Shown here: one piece after another, positions 30,173 through 32,318 of the stretch
Layout of the letters: every line of letters starts with the position of its first letter
Position numbering within the stretch: the first letter of the stretch is position 1
From: Actinacidiphila guanduensis
Lineage (GTDB): Bacteria; Actinomycetota; Actinomycetes; Streptomycetales; Streptomycetaceae
Assembly (NCBI RefSeq): GCF_900103985.1
Contig: NZ_FNIE01000025.1
Coordinates: 1 to 32,318, forward strand
DNA length: 32,318 nt
Direction of reading: 5' to 3'
The notes under the pieces: model-generated
What the model was told of the DNA's origin: nothing
The model's input: the letters and a program-made list of their open reading frames with translations, nothing else
Database searches by the model: none
Program-made: the position numbers and the translations under genes

Positions 30173-30531
30173 ATGGCGAGTCTGGGTACCCCCGAACCGG
30201 CGGTCGCAGTGCCCGAGAAGCTCCTGCCCGAGCTCCTCCTGGCGGACGTGACCGGCCAGGGCCCCGGCGGCGCCCGCAGCGTACGGACCTACCGGCCCGA
30301 CCGCCCTCTGATCGCCCCCGTCCCCGAACGGCGGGTCGAACTCGCGGCTGCCGACGGCGCGTTGACGGTGACCGTGACGGCCGTGCACCCGCTGCGCGGG
30401 ACGTGTGCGTGTTCGCCGACCGGCTGGCCGGCCCGGCCGGGCTCGCGTCCCACGATCTGGCCGTCGACGACGCGCTCGTCACTCTCCTGCCCGGGGAGTC
30501 GCGCACAGTGCTGATGATCACGGTGTGGTGA
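30173..30531 (+). pseudogene. C-terminal fragment of a beta-mannosidase-like (GH2) protein
   Basis: Immediately after the thioesterase stop, the plus strand reads PEPAVAVPEKLLPELLLADV, RPLIAPVPERRVELAAADG and LTVTVTAVHPLR. After a two-base insertion near 30394-30398 (a CGCG repeat) a second frame continues DVCVFADRLAGPAG, LAVDDALVTLLPGESRTV to TGA 30531. This pattern, ending in a beta-sandwich with L-x-R-D-x-x-x-F-x-D-R-L and VTLLPGE, is typical of the C-terminal domain of GH2 beta-mannosidase-like glycosidases. No catalytic part remains. The homologous sequence begins within a few codons of the thioesterase stop, so the polyketide operon ends right at a recombination edge. The family call rests on pattern memory and is moderate. 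Confidence 0.55.
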
Positions 30532-30785
30532 TCTTCAACGAGGGAGGCCTTCCGGTTCGGCGCGCTGGAGAAAGAGAGGGCGGGGTGGGGCTGCGGGCCG
30601 GAGAACTGGCCGGGTGGCTGCGCCTGGAACCGGTGCGGGCGAAGGTCGAGGAGGGCCCGCCCTCATGCGCTGGCTCCACCTCCACCACCCAAACGGGGAC
30701 CCCAGTTCGAAACCACCGGCCACTGCCCGGCCGCGAGGCGACCCCCACGACCAGCGAGCAAGACGAGTTGCGGTGCCCACTGCGC
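30532..30785. other. Non-coding stretch before the degenerate end of the CRISPR array
   Basis: No gene, repeat or further degenerate CRISPR unit is recognisable in these 254 bases. One repeat period (61 bases) further left of 30786 there is no repeat-like sequence. Confidence 0.5.
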
Positions 30786-30995
30786 AGCTTCACCTCCGCC
30801 CGAGTGGATAGGACGTGCCGATCTCCCGCAAGGTGTTGCCGCCCCGGCTTACCTCCGCCTGCGCGGAGAGGACGCCTACGCCGCCGTACGACTCTGCGAG
30901 GCAGCCGGCTTACCTCCGCCTGCGCGGAGAGGACTTGCAGCGTGGCGAATCCGAGGTTGCCGTTGAGGGCTTACCTCCGCCTGCGCGGAGAGGAC
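30786..30995 (-). CRISPR. Short type I-E CRISPR array: three perfect repeats and one degenerate repeat
   Basis: Perfect 28-base repeats lie at 30846-30873, 30907-30934 and 30968-30995. On the minus strand each begins GTCCTCTCC and ends GGTAAGCC, with a hairpin stem CTCCGC/GCGGAG. Spacers at 30874-30906 and 30935-30967 are both 33 bases. A degenerate repeat at 30786-30814 (GCTTCACCTCCGCC then GTGGATAGGAC) is separated by a 31-base spacer (30815-30845). Degeneration marks the leader-distal end, so the leader side is towards cas1 (higher coordinates). No leader sequence remains, because the first repeat touches the truncated cas1. The repeat type fits the adjacent Cas6e, which cuts such hairpins. 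Confidence 0.95.
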
Positions 30996-31237
30996 GTGCC
31001 GGGGCCCAGGAGGACGCAGGCGAGGGCGGCGGTGGGGAGGTAGAGGGTTTCGGTGCCGCGTCGGGGGCTGGTGATTTCGGCGCAGACGCCGGTGTCGTCC
31101 TGGTGGATGCGGACGAGGTCGAGGTAGAGGAAGGACAGGGAGTCGGCGATGCGGGGCAGCATGGCGACGGTGGGGGCGGCGAGCTTGCGGCGGGCGTCGG
31201 TCGGTGAGGGCGGGCGGCGGTTGGTGGAGGCGGTCAT
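30996..31237 (-). pseudogene. cas1: Cas1e, N-terminal fragment cut off at a CRISPR repeat
   Basis: ATG 31237 overlaps the cas6e stop (ATGA). The product begins MTASTNRRPP and continues PTVAMLPRIADSLSFLYLDL, VRIHQDDTGVCAEITSPRRG and TETLYLPTAALACVLLGPGT. This is the N-terminal beta domain of type I-E Cas1, the integrase for new spacers, where LLGPGTSITHAA is a family signature. The family sequence ends exactly at GPGT: at 30995/30996 the DNA passes into a CRISPR repeat, read as SPRRRR and a stop (30971). About 80 of some 310 residues remain; the catalytic alpha-helical domain and all of cas2 are gone. A product would be inactive in spacer integration. Confidence 0.88.
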
Positions 31238-31908
31238 GCGGGGTTCCTGGCAGGGGCGATGGACAGCAGGCCGCAGCCGTATGCCTTGCCGCGGCCGATG
31301 CCTTCGAGGATTTTGGTGCGGAGTCGGTCGACGTCCGTGATGGTGGCGGTGCCGTCGAAGCGGGTGCGGGTGTGGCGGATGCGCTGCTGGGCGGCGGCGC
31401 CGGTGGGTCCGCGTCGGGCATGGATGGCGTCGAGGAGGTGTGCGGTGTGGGTGAGGGGGTGCAGGCCGCTTGCTTCGGCTTGGCGCAGCCACCATTCGTC
31501 GGCGGCTGCTCCGGTCAGGGCGACGACGGCGGGCAGGTTGTAGGCGGCGCGGGTGGTGGCGCCGGGTTTGCGGACGGGGCTGGCCACGCAGCGGTAGCGG
31601 AGGGTCAGGCCGGGGCGCAGGGCGTCCAGGAGCGGGGTGAGGGGGCGGCTGAGGAGGGTGCCGTAGCCGTCGGGGAGGCGGCCTGCGTCGGGTTCCTGGG
31701 TGGACTGGAGGAGGATGTGGGGGCCGGTGGGCGTGTCGTCGACGCGGAAGAGGACGGCGAGTTTGGCGCGGGCGTCGGAGCCGAGTCCGTCGGGGAAGAG
31801 GGACATCACCCGGCGGTGGAGGTTCACCGGTGAGGCGCTGCCGGTGAGGTCGTGGCGGGCGGCGTGATGGCGGGGGTCGGGGACGATGCGGGTGAGCCAG
31901 AGGTTCAT
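31234..31908 (-). CDS. cas6e: Cas6e (CasE) CRISPR RNA endoribonuclease
   Basis: 224 residues from ATG 31908, with AAGGGGA six bases upstream. It cuts CRISPR transcripts at the repeat hairpin and stays in the Cascade complex. Visible family features: the start MNLWLTRIVPD, the catalytic-histidine region SPVNLHRRVMSLFP (His31), AKLAVLFRVDDTPTGPHILLQS and the C-terminal glycine-rich loop GIGRGKAYGCGLLSIAP that grips RNA. Length agrees with type I-E Cas6e (about 200-230). It overlaps the upstream gene and cas1 by ATGA, as in normal type I-E operons. The repeat hairpin in the adjacent array is a fitting substrate. The gene looks intact. Confidence 0.93.
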   Translation of the reverse strand: MNLWLTRIVPDPRHHAARHDLTGSASPVNLHRRVMSLFPDGLGSDARAKLAVLFRVDDTPTGPHILLQSTQEPDAGRLPDGYGTLLSRPLTPLLDALRPGLTLRYRCVASPVRKPGATTRAAYNLPAVVALTGAAADEWWLRQAEASGLHPLTHTAHLLDAIHARRGPTGAAAQQRIRHTRTRFDGTATITDVDRLRTKILEGIGRGKAYGCGLLSIAPARNPA

Positions 31909-32318
31909 CGAAGTCCCCTTCCGGTGTCGTTTAGGTGCTGGTCGAGGTAGGTGGCCAGGGTGGTGAGGGCGTCGGCGCCCAGGCCGGCGTACTGGGCGCG
32001 GGGCAGGTGGAGGCTGCGGCGGAACAGGGGCCGGGCCCGGTAGGTGCGGTGGCGGGGGTCGAAGCTGATGGGGTCGTCGGTGGCGTCGGAGACGGGGTGC
32101 GTGCCGTCGTCGCTGTCCTCGGCCGTGCTCTGGGCGGGGACGGGGAGCTTGTCGAGGGTCTGGTCGGAGAGGAAGTCGATGGGGCGCGGTGTGGTGCGGG
32201 GCGGCCGGGCGGAGATGGGGAGGTGGACGAGGTGGTGGAGGGCGTCGCCGGTCTGGCCGAGCAGGAGGGGGCCTTCGGGGGGGTTCAGGGCGGTGGCGCA
32301 TGCCGCGAGCAGTTCGGC
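31905..32318 (-). CDS. cas5e: Probable Cas5e, C-terminal part, 5' end outside the window
   Basis: The 137 visible codons run from the window edge (AELLAACATALNPPEGPLLLG) to a TGA that overlaps the cas6e start. The end reads DDPISFDPRHRTYRARPLFRRSLHLP and ALTTLATYLDQ. An R-x-Y-x-x-R-x-V/L-x-R pattern near the C-terminus and the position directly before cas6e fit Cas5e, the Cascade subunit that holds the 5' handle of the CRISPR RNA. The middle (residues 45-85) is acidic, low in hydrophobics and not recognisable. Identification is mainly by position plus this weak pattern. The remaining genes (cas3, cas8e, cse2, cas7e) would lie to the right. Confidence 0.65.
   Translation of the reverse strand, partial: AELLAACATALNPPEGPLLLGQTGDALHHLVHLPISARPPRTTPRPIDFLSDQTLDKLPVPAQSTAEDSDDGTHPVSDATDDPISFDPRHRTYRARPLFRRSLHLPRAQYAGLGADALTTLATYLDQHLNDTGRGLR

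Noticed and set aside
31204..31833. Plus-strand frame rich in Gly and Ala opposite cas6e
   Set aside because: Low-complexity shadow of cas6e, whose motifs and overlaps are clear on the minus strand.

Overview
The window is high-GC DNA with codon use, divergent and overlapping genes and gene families typical of Streptomyces or a close actinomycete relative. The many insertion-sequence remnants and broken genes suggest an accessory region such as a chromosome arm or a linear plasmid. No rRNA or tRNA gene was seen.

Layout. (1) 1-3640 is a transposon graveyard: the N-terminal part of an IS630 transposase, an xdhC-like remnant, a 5'-truncated IS481-type transposase, an IS110 transposase broken by a stop codon and a 16-bp tandem duplication, and a fragment of a xanthine-dehydrogenase-type molybdopterin subunit. 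The two xdh pieces lie on the same strand and look like one operon cut up by the IS elements. (2) 3813-6349 holds two intact genes, a lipocalin-like protein and a berberine-bridge-type FAD oxidoreductase. (3) 6834-14044 is a decaying set of small-molecule genes: two frameshifted GNAT acetyltransferases; an apparently intact secreted double NTF2/SnoaL-like protein; a frameshifted amidohydrolase fused in frame to a PPOX flavoprotein domain; an intact GntR/FCD regulator with a clear palindrome in front of the amidohydrolase; a triply broken extradiol-dioxygenase-like VOC gene; and fragments of a fumarylacetoacetate hydrolase and a YdeP-type molybdoenzyme fused end to end.

(4) 14115-30170 is the heart of the window: an apparently intact, tightly packed plus-strand operon with a possible 19-residue leader peptide, an acyl-CoA carboxylase beta subunit, two modular type I polyketide synthases (2839 and 1705 residues) and a type II thioesterase. 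Several genes overlap by 3 to 8 bases. The predicted order is KSQ-ACP, then KS-AT-DH-ER-KR-ACP, then KS-(broken AT)-DH-KR-ACP. Only one of the three expected acyltransferase domains is complete: the loading module lacks AT entirely, and the last module's AT has lost the GQGSQ motif and the small subdomain that carries the catalytic histidine. The remaining AT has an unusual NAGH specificity motif, and the carboxylase has altered residues where substrate choice is made. Together these suggest a short-chain synthase that uses an unusual extender unit and an acyltransferase shared between modules or supplied from elsewhere.

(5) 30173-32318 holds a beta-mannosidase-like C-terminal remnant and the end of a type I-E CRISPR-Cas locus on the minus strand: cas5e (partial), cas6e, then cas1 cut off after about 76 codons and joined directly to a CRISPR repeat of a three-to-four-repeat array. 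The adaptation genes and leader appear deleted. The polyketide operon is therefore bounded by gene debris on both sides, which suggests it arrived as a unit.
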